Source: Pseudomonas sp. efr-133-TYG-5 (GTDB lineage: Bacteria; Pseudomonadota; Gammaproteobacteria; Pseudomonadales; Pseudomonadaceae). Taken from it: a stretch of 64,000 nt of DNA. Within the stretch, counting starts at the first letter, position 1. The number at the start of each line of letters is the position of its first letter. This document shows positions 48,789-58,308 of this stretch, piece by piece. The notes under the pieces were generated by a model. That model searched no databases, was not told the DNA's origin, and worked only from the letters and a program-made list of their open reading frames with translations. The stretch is taken from positions 62,001 through 126,000 of the forward strand of contig NZ_JARVSM010000007.1 of the NCBI RefSeq assembly GCF_030209175.1. Reading direction: 5' to 3'. The position numbers and the translations under genes were made by a program.

Positions 48789-50092
48789 GCGGCTTTACGC
48801 CGTTGCAGCATCAGCCACATGGGCGCGATGTCACTGGGCAGGATAATCAGCGTCTGCCAGAACGGCACGCCGCTCAAGCGGCAGTACAACACCAGCATCG
48901 CCACAGTCACCGCCAGGTAGGCGATCGATGAAGCCGCCGCGGCGCCGACGATACCGTAGGCGGGGATCAGCAGCAGGTTCAGCGCCAGATTGAGCAATGC
49001 GCCGAGGCCCATCAGCAGGGAGACGCTGCCGGGCCTGTTCTTGCCCAGCAGATCGAGGCGCAGGATGCTCGCATAGCACAGGCCCAGCAGCCCCGGCAGC
49101 AGTGCGAGCAGCGCCGGGTAGGCCGGTTGGTAGGCGGCCCCGAACAGGGTGACGATCAGCCACTCGCCGATCAACGCCATGCTCAGGCAGGCGCCGAGCA
49201 TCACCGTGGCGGTCAGGCGCAGGGCTAGCGGCGTGACCTTGTCCATGCCTTCGTCCTGTTGCAGCAGGCGTTTCATCAGCGGTGTGGTCACCGCTTCCGG
49301 AACGATCAGCAGCAGTTCGGCGGCGGCGCTGGCCATGGCGTAATGACCGAGCGCGGTACTGCCGAGCAGGGCGCCGATGAACAGATAATCCGAGCGCAGG
49401 ATCACTTGCTGGAACAGCAGGTCCGGATGGCTGCGGGCGCTGTAGCGCAGCAGTTCGTTCTGACTGGCGCGGTCCCATTGCAACTGCAGCGGCTGCGCGC
49501 GCCGCAGCCACAGCCAACCCGCCAGCACCACCAGGCTGATCCCCGCCAGCCAACTGATCAACGCCGCTTCCAGCGCGGCGCTTTTCCACATCCAGAACAG
49601 GGCGACAAACAGCAGCAGCGGTGCCAGCGACTCGATCAGGCGCAGGGCATTGAAGGCGACCACGCCTCCGGAGGCGTTGTGCAGGGTCAGCAGGCCGCTT
49701 TTCAGCACGGTCAACGGCACCGCCAGCAGCAACAGCCAGGCCAGCAGGCCGAGTTGCACGGTGACGTCCAGCGTGCTGCCGAATTCGCGCACCAGCGCCA
49801 CCACCAGCAAGGTCAGCAGACCCGCCAGCAGACAGCCGAACACCAGCACCTGACTGAGCAACAGGCCCATCGGCCGCTGCTTGGCGGCCTGATAGCCGAC
49901 CGCCGAATTCAACCCGCCGCTGGTGGCGGCGCTGATCAGGTCGGGCAGGGTGCTGAGCAGGGCGAACAGACCTCGTTCGCTGGGCCCGAGAATGCGTGCC
50001 AGCAAGACGTTGCGCAGCAGCCGCAAGGCGATCATCGCCAGTTTGGTGCCCATGCTCAGGGCCAGGTGGCGCAGGTAGCTGCTGCGGCTCAT
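48785..50092 (-). CDS. Polysaccharide flippase (Wzx/MVF-type)
   Basis: A 435-residue membrane protein with about 12-14 hydrophobic helices and the flippase-type start YLRHLALSMGTKLAMIALRL then RNVLLARILGPSERGLFALL. It would move undecaprenyl-linked repeat units across the inner membrane. The start 50092 overlaps the upstream stop (ATGA), in line with coupling through the whole cluster. Confidence 0.88.
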   Translation of the reverse strand: MSRSSYLRHLALSMGTKLAMIALRLLRNVLLARILGPSERGLFALLSTLPDLISAATSGGLNSAVGYQAAKQRPMGLLLSQVLVFGCLLAGLLTLLVVALVREFGSTLDVTVQLGLLAWLLLLAVPLTVLKSGLLTLHNASGGVVAFNALRLIESLAPLLLFVALFWMWKSAALEAALISWLAGISLVVLAGWLWLRRAQPLQLQWDRASQNELLRYSARSHPDLLFQQVILRSDYLFIGALLGSTALGHYAMASAAAELLLIVPEAVTTPLMKRLLQQDEGMDKVTPLALRLTATVMLGACLSMALIGEWLIVTLFGAAYQPAYPALLALLPGLLGLCYASILRLDLLGKNRPGSVSLLMGLGALLNLALNLLLIPAYGIVGAAAASSIAYLAVTVAMLVLYCRLSGVPFWQTLIILPSDIAPMWLMLQRRKAA

Positions 50093-51090
50093 GGCCGCGC
50101 CCCGCGGAAGATCCGCCACGACAGCAGCTCCGGATTGCGTGCGGTGCGCTGGCTGACCCCGAAGCGCGGCAGGTTCAATGGGTCGCCGCCACCGCGGTAG
50201 ATGCCGCTGCCCGTGCCAAGGGCGAACGGGTAGTCATGGCGGGCGATCTGTTGCCGCACGCGCGCGTCGTTGTCGCCGTTGGGGTAGCAATACACCGGCA
50301 GCGGCCGGTTGCAGCCGTTGTACAAGGCATCGCGGCTGCGGCTGATTTCTTCGCTCAGGCGCACGTCGTCGAGGCCGGTGAGGATCGCATGGCTGGCGCC
50401 GTGCGGGCCGAAACGCACCAGGCCGGAAGCTTCCATGGCGCGCACCTGTTGCCAGTCCAGGGCTTGCGGCAGCGAGTCCGGCGGACATTCATCGGTGAGG
50501 CGTTCGAGCTCCCGTGGCTCCAGCGTTTTCAGAGTCTGCAGGTAATGCAGCAGCGCCAGGCTGCGGCGCGCCACGTCGATATCGTCGACCAGCACCGGCA
50601 GCGGATGACCGATTGCCTGCAGGCATTCGATCAGGTGCATGCGGGCCTTTTCGCCATGGCTGTTCCACAGGGTTTCGCCGATGCTTTCCCACCAGAAGCG
50701 CTGGCGACTGCCGATGAAATCGGTGGAGAGAAAAATGCTCGCCGGTACCTGGTGCTTTTGCAGCAGTGGAAACGCGTTGACCGCGTTGTCGCGCCAGCCG
50801 TCGTCGAAGGTCAGCGCCACTTGCGGGCGCTCGGTGCGCAGCGCGTTGGGCTGGAGGATTTCCATCAGCGGCACGCAATCGAAATGCCGGCGCAGCCACA
50901 CCAGCAGGTGCTCGAAGGCTTTCGGTCCGACGCACAGTTCGTTGCGGTGCGGCAGATCGGCGGCGCGGTCGTTGGACAGCACGCGGTGCAGCATCAGGAT
51001 CACACCGGCGCCGTGCAACTGGTGGCGACCCACGGACGAGTTGAGATAGAGCCAGCCACTGGTGCGTTTCAGCAGTTGTTTGATCGCCAT
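50089..51090 (-). CDS. Polysaccharide deacetylase-family protein (NodB homology)
   Basis: A 333-residue protein with the CE4/NodB motif 1 VALTFDDGWRDNAVNAFPLL, the metal-binding GPHGASHAIL (motif 2-like, with H..SH) and YCYPNGDNDARV (motif 3). It carries AGVILMLHRVLSNDR, typical of exopolysaccharide-cluster members. It likely N-deacetylates a hexosamine of the polymer. Confidence 0.87.
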   Translation of the reverse strand: MAIKQLLKRTSGWLYLNSSVGRHQLHGAGVILMLHRVLSNDRAADLPHRNELCVGPKAFEHLLVWLRRHFDCVPLMEILQPNALRTERPQVALTFDDGWRDNAVNAFPLLQKHQVPASIFLSTDFIGSRQRFWWESIGETLWNSHGEKARMHLIECLQAIGHPLPVLVDDIDVARRSLALLHYLQTLKTLEPRELERLTDECPPDSLPQALDWQQVRAMEASGLVRFGPHGASHAILTGLDDVRLSEEISRSRDALYNGCNRPLPVYCYPNGDNDARVRQQIARHDYPFALGTGSGIYRGGGDPLNLPRFGVSQRTARNPELLSWRIFRGARP

Positions 51091-51103
51091 GGCGCTGTCC
51101 CTC

Positions 51104-52240
51104 TCAACGGTTTTGTTCAGGGTTCCACTGGGCGTAACGCTGGCCGCGCAGGAACTGCCACAGGCCGATGCTCATGCCTGCCAGTGTCACCAGCAGGAAT
51201 GCCGCGAGGCGGAACGGTTTGGGTAAGCGGTGTTGTGAATCGAGCAGCCCGGCAATCGCGATGGCGTAGCCGATCAGCTGCGCGATCAGGCTCAGGCGGT
51301 AGAAACCGTGGTCGTCCCACAGCCAGAAGTTGCTCAGCAACAACGGCAGCAGCAGGATCGGCGCCAGACGGCGGATCAGTTTGTGGCTGATCAGCGCAAT
51401 CGAATACAGGCCGTGCTTGAGTGGATTGAGCAGTTCGCGGCGCTGCGCCAGGCTTTGCAGGCCGCCGACAGTGACCCGCTGGCGGCGGCGAAACTGTTTG
51501 TCCGCTTCATCGACGCCGTGGTCGATCACCTGCGCTTCGGGTACGTAGACAATGCGCTTGAACGCCACCGGTGCACAGGTGCTGATGAAGAAATCGTCGT
51601 TGACCTCCGCCGGTACGTTCTGGAACAGCTCGCGACGCAGGGCGAGCAGCGCGCCGTCGGCCGAGACCATGCAGCCGGTGCGGTTTTCCACGCGGCGCAG
51701 CCAGCCTTCGTAATGCCGGTACAGGCTGTCGCCGACGCTCAGGCCGCCGCCGGTGACCGGGATCACCATATGCCCGGCGCAAGCGCCGACCTGCGGATCG
51801 CTGAGCGGCGCCAGCAAGTGGCCGAGGGTGTCGCGCGACCACTGGTTGTCGGCATCGGTGAACACCAGGATGTCGCCTTGCGCCAGGGCGGCGCCGGCAT
51901 TGAGCGTCGCGGCTTTGCCCTGGCGTGGCAGGTCGAGAACGCTGATGCGTGGATCGACGACTTTGCGCGCGCAGGCCACGGTGGCGTCCGTCGAGCCGTC
52001 GCTGGCGAGAATGATCTGCAGGCTGGCCGGCTGGTAATCCTGGGCCAGCAGCGTGCGCAGCTTGTGCTCGATGTGCCGCGCCTCGTTGTGCGCGGCAATC
52101 ACGATACTGATGTGCAGCGGCGGCGCCGGGGTGTGGCGCCACGCCGGGAACAGCGGCGCGAGCAGGGTCAGCAGCAGCGGATAGCCGACGTAGGCGTAGA
52201 CCGGCAGCAGCAGGCACAACCAGAAAATGAATTCAGCCAC
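51104..52240 (-). CDS. Family 2 glycosyltransferase, membrane-bound
   Basis: A 378-residue GT-A enzyme with an N-terminal helix (FWLCLLLPVYAYVGYPLLLT), LHISIVIAAHNEARHIEHKL, the DxD-type FTDADNQWSRDTLG, the acidic VNDDFFIS, and QFRRRQRVTVGGLQSL (a QxxRW-like motif). Three or four C-terminal helices (LAPILLLPLLLSNFWLW and beyond) follow, giving the layout of cellulose-synthase-like or IcaA-like processive enzymes. It adds sugars to the lipid-linked repeat. An 8-base overlap links it to the next upstream gene. Confidence 0.88.
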   Translation of the reverse strand: MAEFIFWLCLLLPVYAYVGYPLLLTLLAPLFPAWRHTPAPPLHISIVIAAHNEARHIEHKLRTLLAQDYQPASLQIILASDGSTDATVACARKVVDPRISVLDLPRQGKAATLNAGAALAQGDILVFTDADNQWSRDTLGHLLAPLSDPQVGACAGHMVIPVTGGGLSVGDSLYRHYEGWLRRVENRTGCMVSADGALLALRRELFQNVPAEVNDDFFISTCAPVAFKRIVYVPEAQVIDHGVDEADKQFRRRQRVTVGGLQSLAQRRELLNPLKHGLYSIALISHKLIRRLAPILLLPLLLSNFWLWDDHGFYRLSLIAQLIGYAIAIAGLLDSQHRLPKPFRLAAFLLVTLAGMSIGLWQFLRGQRYAQWNPEQNR

Positions 52241-53201
52241 GGGCAGGCCTCCTGGCGTTCCAATGACACAGACTGAGAATGAATGCCGCCCCGGCCAGGT
52301 GCAGACGCACCCAGTGCAGGCCCCACAGTTGCAGGGTCAGGCACAGATCGTGGTGCTTGCCGCTCTGGCGCACGCTGAGCACCAGCCCGGGCAGCAATGT
52401 CAGCATCACCATGATCGCGGCGTGGTGCGGGAAGCCGTCGAGCAGGGCCGAGATCGCCAGGAAATCCAGGAGCCAGACCACAATCGACAGCAGCGGAAAG
52501 CGCAGCAGGCGCAGGCTGAAACCGTGGGTGCGCAGCAGTTGCAGATGACTGCCCTGGCGCCACAATTCCTTGCCCATCCATTCGCGCCAGTTCATTTCGT
52601 AGCCCCAGTGCAGGGCCACGCTGTCGTTGACCGAGAAGATCTTCGCGCCCTGTTCGTGCAGGCGCAGGGTGAACTCCTTGTCTTCGCCGGTGCGCAGGCT
52701 TTCGTTGAAGCCGCCGACCTTGTCGAACCAGCGTCGGCGCATCAGCAGGTTGGCGCTGGGCAGCCAGTCGACGGCGTGCGCGGCAGCGGCCGACGGGCGC
52801 AGGGTGCGGCGCTGCCAGGCGGTGGCGTACCACGGCGCGGCGGCCGGGGTATGCAGATCCAGCCCGAATACATCGGCCTGGCCCGCGGCCTCCAGCTCGA
52901 ACAGCGGTTTGAGCCAGTCTTCGGGCATCTCGATGTCGGCGTCGATGAACGCCAGCCATTCCCCGCGGGCGATGGCCGTGCCGCGATTGCGCAGGGCACC
53001 GATCAGCAGGCCCGGCAGCACCAGCACCTGGGCGCCGAACTGGCGGGCGATCTGCGGGCCGTCATCGCTGGAGCCGTTGTCGACCACAATCAGCTCGCAA
53101 TCGATATTGGCCGCGTGGGCGGCCTTGCGGGCGGCGAGCAGGGTGCGGCCGATGTGCCGTGCCTCGTTGTACATCGGGATGACGATGCTGATCCGGCTCA
53201 T
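52233..53201 (-). CDS. Family 2 glycosyltransferase
   Basis: A 322-residue protein with the GT2 core ISIVIPMYNEARHIGRTLLA, LIVVDNGSSDDGPQIARQFG, WLAFIDADIEMPEDW and NESLRTGEDKEFTLRLHEQG, and a hydrophobic C-terminus (FPLLSIVVWLLDFLAISALL; AIMVMLTLLPGLVLSV). GGAGG precedes the ATG at 53201; the longer frame is rejected. It starts within the stop of the gene upstream (ATGA). Confidence 0.87.
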   Translation of the reverse strand: MSRISIVIPMYNEARHIGRTLLAARKAAHAANIDCELIVVDNGSSDDGPQIARQFGAQVLVLPGLLIGALRNRGTAIARGEWLAFIDADIEMPEDWLKPLFELEAAGQADVFGLDLHTPAAAPWYATAWQRRTLRPSAAAAHAVDWLPSANLLMRRRWFDKVGGFNESLRTGEDKEFTLRLHEQGAKIFSVNDSVALHWGYEMNWREWMGKELWRQGSHLQLLRTHGFSLRLLRFPLLSIVVWLLDFLAISALLDGFPHHAAIMVMLTLLPGLVLSVRQSGKHHDLCLTLQLWGLHWVRLHLAGAAFILSLCHWNARRPARG

Positions 53202-54568
53202 GCCCTGGCCTCCGGTAGCGCGGCCTGCTCGGATTTCAGGCGCAGGACGCTGGTCAGCGCGAGCATGATCCACAGGTATTTCTGGTTCGGCGCGCTGAGG
53301 AACATCAGGAACAGCGTCAGCGACAGGAAACTCATGCCCAGGTGCGTCATCAGATCGGCCTGCTCCCAGTCGCCTCGCTGCATCCACGCCTTGCGCGCGC
53401 GCAGCAGGTTGTACAGGCCCAGGCCGAGCATGCCGACGAACAGCAGGCCGGCGGGGATTCCCAGTTCACTGAAGATTTCCAGGTAGGTGTTGTGCGCCCG
53501 GCGATACAGGTCGCCGATCTTGCGGTTAGCGGAAAACGCCTTGGCATAACCGGTGGTCGCGTAGTGCAGCGGAAAGGTGCCGGGGCCGGAACCGAGCAGC
53601 GGGTTCTCGCGGATCATCTGGCTGCCGACCACGATGTACGAAGCCCGGCGGCCGAGAGATTCGTCGTCGTGCCCCTTGGCACCGGCGCTGAGCACGCTCA
53701 GCGACTGAATGCGCGCGATGTAGCCGGCGGGCATCGCATAGATCGCCAGGGGAATCAGGATGACCACCGCGAGCATGGCAAAGCCGAAATGCCGTGGGCG
53801 GATGCGCTTGAGGTTGGCGCGGTAGTGCCACAGGCCGATGGCCAGGCTCAGGGCCAGTACCACCAGCCCGGAACGCGATTCGGTCTTGGTCATGCCGCCC
53901 AGCAACAGCAGGCAGCAGGCGCCCCAGAGCAAGCGTTGCAACAGGTTCGGGCTGCGGATCACCAGCAGCAGGCCCAGCGGCACGGCGAAAGCGATCAGCA
54001 GGGCGAAGGCGTTGGGGTCTTCGAGGAGGCCGGCGGCGCGGCCCTGGTCCTGGAATTTGCTGGAGAACATGGCCATGGCGCAGGTGGCGCTGACGGCCAG
54101 GGTGACCAGGCGGGCGAACAGCTCCAGGTTGAGTTCACGGCCGATCAGCAGGGTAATCACGAACAGGATCAGGCCGACGCTGAGTTCGCGCAGATGCCCC
54201 AGGGACATGCCGAGGTCATCGGTGTTCAGCGTGCTGAGCAGATACAGCGCGAGAAACCACACGAGGAAACGCCAGATGTTGCTGCGCAGGCGATCGGCGG
54301 GGATCTGGTGCAGCGCCAGTTGCAGCATCAGGATCACCGCCAGCGAAGCACCGAGCAGTTTGCTGCCGGACAGCGAGCTGTCCTTGAAGAAACCTTCGAA
54401 CGGTACCAGTGCGGCGATGCCGAGCAGGCCCCAGGTGGGTTTGCGAAACAGCACCGCGAAACCCACCAGGCCCAGCACCGCTCCCGGCGCCAGGTACGGA
54501 TAAGGGCTGGCCAGCAAAGCGATGCAGACCAGACCGAGCAGACTGACGATCGAGAGCGGGAAAATCAT
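53198..54568 (-). CDS. O-antigen ligase/polymerase-family membrane protein (Wzy-like)
   Basis: A 456-residue protein with about 11 transmembrane segments and the Wzy_C/ligase loop RRASYIVVGSQMIRENPLLG followed by GSGPGTFPLHYATTGYA and RAHNTYLEIFSELGIPAGLL. The His in RAHNTYLE is the conserved family residue. Wzy-type enzymes join repeat units in the periplasm. Only the C-terminal frame from 54568 is real; the reading frame extends further without a ribosome site. Coupled to its neighbours by ATGA overlaps. Confidence 0.85.
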   Translation of the reverse strand: MIFPLSIVSLLGLVCIALLASPYPYLAPGAVLGLVGFAVLFRKPTWGLLGIAALVPFEGFFKDSSLSGSKLLGASLAVILMLQLALHQIPADRLRSNIWRFLVWFLALYLLSTLNTDDLGMSLGHLRELSVGLILFVITLLIGRELNLELFARLVTLAVSATCAMAMFSSKFQDQGRAAGLLEDPNAFALLIAFAVPLGLLLVIRSPNLLQRLLWGACCLLLLGGMTKTESRSGLVVLALSLAIGLWHYRANLKRIRPRHFGFAMLAVVILIPLAIYAMPAGYIARIQSLSVLSAGAKGHDDESLGRRASYIVVGSQMIRENPLLGSGPGTFPLHYATTGYAKAFSANRKIGDLYRRAHNTYLEIFSELGIPAGLLFVGMLGLGLYNLLRARKAWMQRGDWEQADLMTHLGMSFLSLTLFLMFLSAPNQKYLWIMLALTSVLRLKSEQAALPEARA

Positions 54569-55656
54569 GCGCGTGCCTCCCGTGCCGTGCGGATGTACAG
54601 CTGCGACCAGCGTTCGGCCAGGGCCTTGAGGTCGTAGCGATCCTGTTGCGTGCGTTTTGCGTTGTCGCACAGCTTGCGCGCCAGGCCCGGTTCGCTCAGC
54701 AGCGTATCGAGCTGGCGGGCGAGGGCGGCGCTGTCGGTCGGCGCGGCCATCAGGCCGTTCTGCCGGTGTTCGAGCACATCGGGAATGCCGCCGACGCCGA
54801 ACGCCACGACCGGCACCCCGGCCTGCATGGCTTCGAGCAGAATCATCGGCGTACCTTCGGTGCGCGAGCTGATCACCAGCGCATCGAGTTGCTGCCACCA
54901 GCGGCGCATGTCGGTCTGATACCCCGGCAGGCGAATGCGCTGCTGCAGGCCTGCGGCATCGATGCGCGCCTGCAGCGCTTCGCGTTCCGGGCCGTCGCCG
55001 AGCATCACGGCGTCCAGTTGCGGCTGTTGCAGACACAACGGGATCAACGCGTCGAGAAACAGATCCGGGCCTTTCTCGCTGCTCAGGCGCCCGACGTACG
55101 CGGCGAGCCAGCGCTGGCGGTCTGCGGTCGGAGTCAGCGTGGCGCTGGCCGGCAAGCCGTTGGGGATCACTTGCAGCTTCTCGGCCCGCACGCTGGCCTG
55201 GCGGTGCAGCACGGCGATGCTTTCGGCCACGCACACCACCCGATCCACCGAGGCGGTGCGGCACAGTTGCAGGCTCAGCCAGGTGTAGAACTTCTGCTTG
55301 CGACTGCGCGGGGTGAAGCCGTGCTGGGTGATGACCAGCGGCAGGCGCAACAGCGTCGCGCCGACCCAGCCGAACAGCAGCCCCTTGAAATTATGCGTGT
55401 TGAGCAACGGCCGCTCGGCCTGGCGCTGGCGCAGGTGCCGCAGCAGGCCACCGAGGCCGGCGCAACCCTGCGCGTCGACCCCGGCCTGGCGGAAGCGCTC
55501 GATCAACGTTGCCGGCGCGTCGAGGAATAGCACCTGATGCTGTCCCGGTGTCGCCAGGCAATGATCGAGCAACATCCGCTCGGCCCCATAGAAGCCGCCG
55601 CTGCTGAGCAAATGAATGATCGGCAGGGCGGCGTGCGGGGCGGCCGGCGTGTTCAA
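54565..55656 (-). CDS. Family 4 glycosyltransferase
   Basis: A 363-residue GT-B enzyme with the N-terminal IIHLLSSGGFYGAERMLLDH, VITQHGFTPRSRKQKFYTWL, VVCVAESIAVLHRQ and the donor site AYVGRLSSEKGPDLFLDAL. Then comes SSRTEGTPMILLEAMQAGVP with the EGTPMILLEA (EX7E-type) motif. It transfers a nucleotide sugar to the lipid-linked intermediate. Confidence 0.9.
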   Translation of the reverse strand: MNTPAAPHAALPIIHLLSSGGFYGAERMLLDHCLATPGQHQVLFLDAPATLIERFRQAGVDAQGCAGLGGLLRHLRQRQAERPLLNTHNFKGLLFGWVGATLLRLPLVITQHGFTPRSRKQKFYTWLSLQLCRTASVDRVVCVAESIAVLHRQASVRAEKLQVIPNGLPASATLTPTADRQRWLAAYVGRLSSEKGPDLFLDALIPLCLQQPQLDAVMLGDGPEREALQARIDAAGLQQRIRLPGYQTDMRRWWQQLDALVISSRTEGTPMILLEAMQAGVPVVAFGVGGIPDVLEHRQNGLMAAPTDSAALARQLDTLLSEPGLARKLCDNAKRTQQDRYDLKALAERWSQLYIRTAREARA

Positions 55657-57245
55657 TTGCGCACCCAGTGGACGAAGCTTGGCACGGTCCAGTTCTTGTG
55701 CGGATTGCTCGGCAAGGCATTTTCATCGTTGATCACCAGCAGGACCGGCAGGCCCAGCTCGTGGCTGATCTGCGCCGGATGCTTGAAGCGGTGATCGAAG
55801 AACTCACGCACATAGACCAGGGCAATCGCCAGCAGCAGACCGGTGAACAGACCGAACGGAATGATCAGCAGCGGTTTGGGGAACGCCGCTTCGGTCGGTT
55901 CGAACGGTGGGCTCAGCACCCGCGCATTGGACAGGTCATCGTTGAGGGCACCGGTGGTGCTGCTTTCGGCGAAGCGCTGGGCGTAGGTCGAGAACGCGGC
56001 GTGCAGGGCGTCGATCTCGGTGTCCATCTGGCGCAGCTTGCTCTGGGTCTGCTGCAACTGATGGATGCGGTCCTTGAACTCGGCGATGCGCGCGGTTTTC
56101 TGATCGATCACCTGCTTGACCACGGCCAGGTCGTTGGTGCGCTCCTGGATGCGGTTGCTCACCACTTTGAGGAACTGCTGGCGAGTGCGGGCGATCTGTT
56201 CGCGGGTCAGCAGCATCGGCTCGCTGCCGGGCTGGAACACGGCAAGGTCGTTCATGTAGCGGCTGACCTGGGTGGTCAGTTGCTCGCCGAGCTGTTTGAT
56301 CTCGCGATCCTCGAACGCGACGTTATCCACGGTGGTGGTGAAGGTGTAGGGGAAGGTGTAGTCGTTGAGTTTGTTGTTGCTGGCGGCAGCCAGACTGGTT
56401 TTCAGGTACTCCAGCCAGCGTTGGCTTTGCAGCAGGCGATCCTGGTACAGGTTCAGCGCCTGCTCTTCGGTGTTGATCGCGTTCAGGCGGAAGGTGATTT
56501 CCTCCTTCGGATCGGAGGAGCCGACACTTTCCAGCAACGCCTGGCGGTTGCCTTCCAGGCCATCGAGACGCACCTGATACAGGTGCTTCTTGGTTTCGTA
56601 GAACGACTGCGGCAGGTCGATCGATTGCAGGGCCTGACGGCTGACCAGATAGTTCTGCAGCAGGGCGGCGACGAACGTCGTGCCTTGATGCGGATCGGGG
56701 AAGCTGTAGACGATCGAGATCACGTTGGAGCCGGGCAGGGTCTCGATCTTCAGGCTGTCGATGGCTTGCTGGGTCAGTGCGTCGAGCGCGGTGTCGCGCA
56801 CCGGATCGGTCTCCAGGCCCAGAGCGTTGCGCACCGGATTGACCACGTACTGGCGCAGTGGCGAGCTGACATAGCGCTTGAACGGTTCGCTCACCAGGCG
56901 GTTGAACATGCCGGGCGGCGGGGTGTATTCACCCTTGTCGCGCAGTTCGCTGATGGTCTGGCGGATCAGCGCCGGCGAGCGGAGGATGTTGCTCTCGGTT
57001 TCCATGTCCGCCAGCGATGGCGGAATGAACGTGGCGTTGTCCACCGTCAGCGACGTGGTGGCGTCGCCCTGGGAGAGTTTTTTCGACTGCACGATCACCT
57101 GGGCGGTGATATCGAAGCTCTGTTTGAGCAACAGCGGCAGCACCAGCGCGATCACTGCAAAGATCAGGAAGACACGCTTCACCAGTTGCTTGTTGGCGAA
57201 GAAGATCCTGAAGAACTCATGCAGGTAGTTTTCCTTTGGGTTCAT
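55653..57245 (-). CDS. Polysaccharide co-polymerase/chain-length determinant (GumC/Wzc-type, no kinase)
   Basis: A 530-residue protein with a Wzz domain: an N-terminal helix (VFLIFAVIALVLPLLL), a long alpha-helical periplasmic domain (about 150-440, coiled-coil-rich with RNRIQERTNDLAVVKQVIDQK-like stretches) and a C-terminal helix (LLIIPFGLFTGLLLAIALVY). The tail VYVREFFDHRFKHPAQISHE is typical of this family. It lacks the cytoplasmic kinase of Wzc, which is supplied by the separate gene at 58309. Start 57245 with AGGTGA is preferred over the GTG at 57254. Confidence 0.87.
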   Translation of the reverse strand: MNPKENYLHEFFRIFFANKQLVKRVFLIFAVIALVLPLLLKQSFDITAQVIVQSKKLSQGDATTSLTVDNATFIPPSLADMETESNILRSPALIRQTISELRDKGEYTPPPGMFNRLVSEPFKRYVSSPLRQYVVNPVRNALGLETDPVRDTALDALTQQAIDSLKIETLPGSNVISIVYSFPDPHQGTTFVAALLQNYLVSRQALQSIDLPQSFYETKKHLYQVRLDGLEGNRQALLESVGSSDPKEEITFRLNAINTEEQALNLYQDRLLQSQRWLEYLKTSLAAASNNKLNDYTFPYTFTTTVDNVAFEDREIKQLGEQLTTQVSRYMNDLAVFQPGSEPMLLTREQIARTRQQFLKVVSNRIQERTNDLAVVKQVIDQKTARIAEFKDRIHQLQQTQSKLRQMDTEIDALHAAFSTYAQRFAESSTTGALNDDLSNARVLSPPFEPTEAAFPKPLLIIPFGLFTGLLLAIALVYVREFFDHRFKHPAQISHELGLPVLLVINDENALPSNPHKNWTVPSFVHWVRN

Positions 57246-57261
57246 GTCGGTCACCTGAGAG

Positions 57262-58287
57262 TCAGTTGTTGTTGCTGTCTTTGTTGTCGACGCGGTAGCC
57301 GAAGCTGAACCCGACGCCCTGGAACAGCACCACGTCGGCCAGTTGCCGGGCGAGTTCGCCGGCGCTGGCCAGTTTGGTTTTCGGCACGTACAGCATGTCG
57401 TCCGGTTGCAGGTAGGCGATTTGCGGGGCGTCGCCGGACAGGGCCTTCTCGACGTCGTAACGCACGGCCTGCACCTGATTGCCGTTGCGGCGCATGATCA
57501 CTACCGAATCCAGCCGCGCCTTGACGTTGGTGCCACGGGCCAGGGTCAGCGCTTCAAGCACCGAAACCGGCCGGCGGATCGGATACGAACCCGGCTGGGC
57601 GACCTCGCCGAGCACATAGATCTCGTTGCCGGCGGTGGACTTGAGCAGCACATCGACGGTCATCCTTCCCGGCAATTGCGCGTACTTCTGGTTGAGGAAG
57701 GTTTCCAGCTGATTGACGGTCATGCCTTGCAGTGGCACGGCGCCGATTTCCGGAAAGCTCGCGTAGCCGTCGGTGCCGACGGTGATCTCGCGGCTCATGC
57801 CGGTGGCCGGGTGATTGAGGGCGCTTTTCAGGTTCTGCTCGTTGGTCAGCGGGCTGATGATCTGCACCGTCAACTGATTGCGGTTGGGCTGAAACAGTTG
57901 TTTGCGCTGGTAGGCGCGCTGGATTTCCTCGCGTGCTTCGTCGCTGGTCAGTCCGGCGATTTTCACCGAGGTGTTGGCGCCGGGCAGTTCGATGGTGCCG
58001 TCGGGCAGCACCAGTTGATTGCCGTTGAGCTGGCTGGCCGCGGTGAAGTTGAGGCCGATCTGGTCACCCGACTGCACGCGGTAGGCGTCCGAGCCGCTGG
58101 TGCTGATGTGGAAGATCACATCCAGCACGTCTTGCGGGCGCAGGGTCTGCTCGACCTTGGGCATGTCGGTAGCCTGGGCGTTGGCCGGGGTGGCGGTGAG
58201 GATATTCACCGGCATGTTCTGCGTTTCGGAGGTGCTGGAGCAGCCTGCAAGCGGCAGCATCAGCAGCACAAGAATCTTGGCGTTCAT
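57262..58287 (-). CDS. Wza-type outer-membrane polysaccharide export lipoprotein
   Basis: A 341-residue lipoprotein (LLMLPLAGCSS) with the poly-export domain (YRVQSGDQIGLNFTAASQLN then VLPDGTIELPGANTSVKIAG) and SLBB repeats (IYVLGEVAQPGSYPIRRPVS; SVLEALTLARGTNVK). These form the periplasm-spanning export channel. It pairs with the chain-length protein downstream. Confidence 0.9.
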   Translation of the reverse strand: MNAKILVLLMLPLAGCSSTSETQNMPVNILTATPANAQATDMPKVEQTLRPQDVLDVIFHISTSGSDAYRVQSGDQIGLNFTAASQLNGNQLVLPDGTIELPGANTSVKIAGLTSDEAREEIQRAYQRKQLFQPNRNQLTVQIISPLTNEQNLKSALNHPATGMSREITVGTDGYASFPEIGAVPLQGMTVNQLETFLNQKYAQLPGRMTVDVLLKSTAGNEIYVLGEVAQPGSYPIRRPVSVLEALTLARGTNVKARLDSVVIMRRNGNQVQAVRYDVEKALSGDAPQIAYLQPDDMLYVPKTKLASAGELARQLADVVLFQGVGFSFGYRVDNKDSNNN

Positions 58288-58308
58288 GGCGTCATCCTTT
58301 GCGTTTGC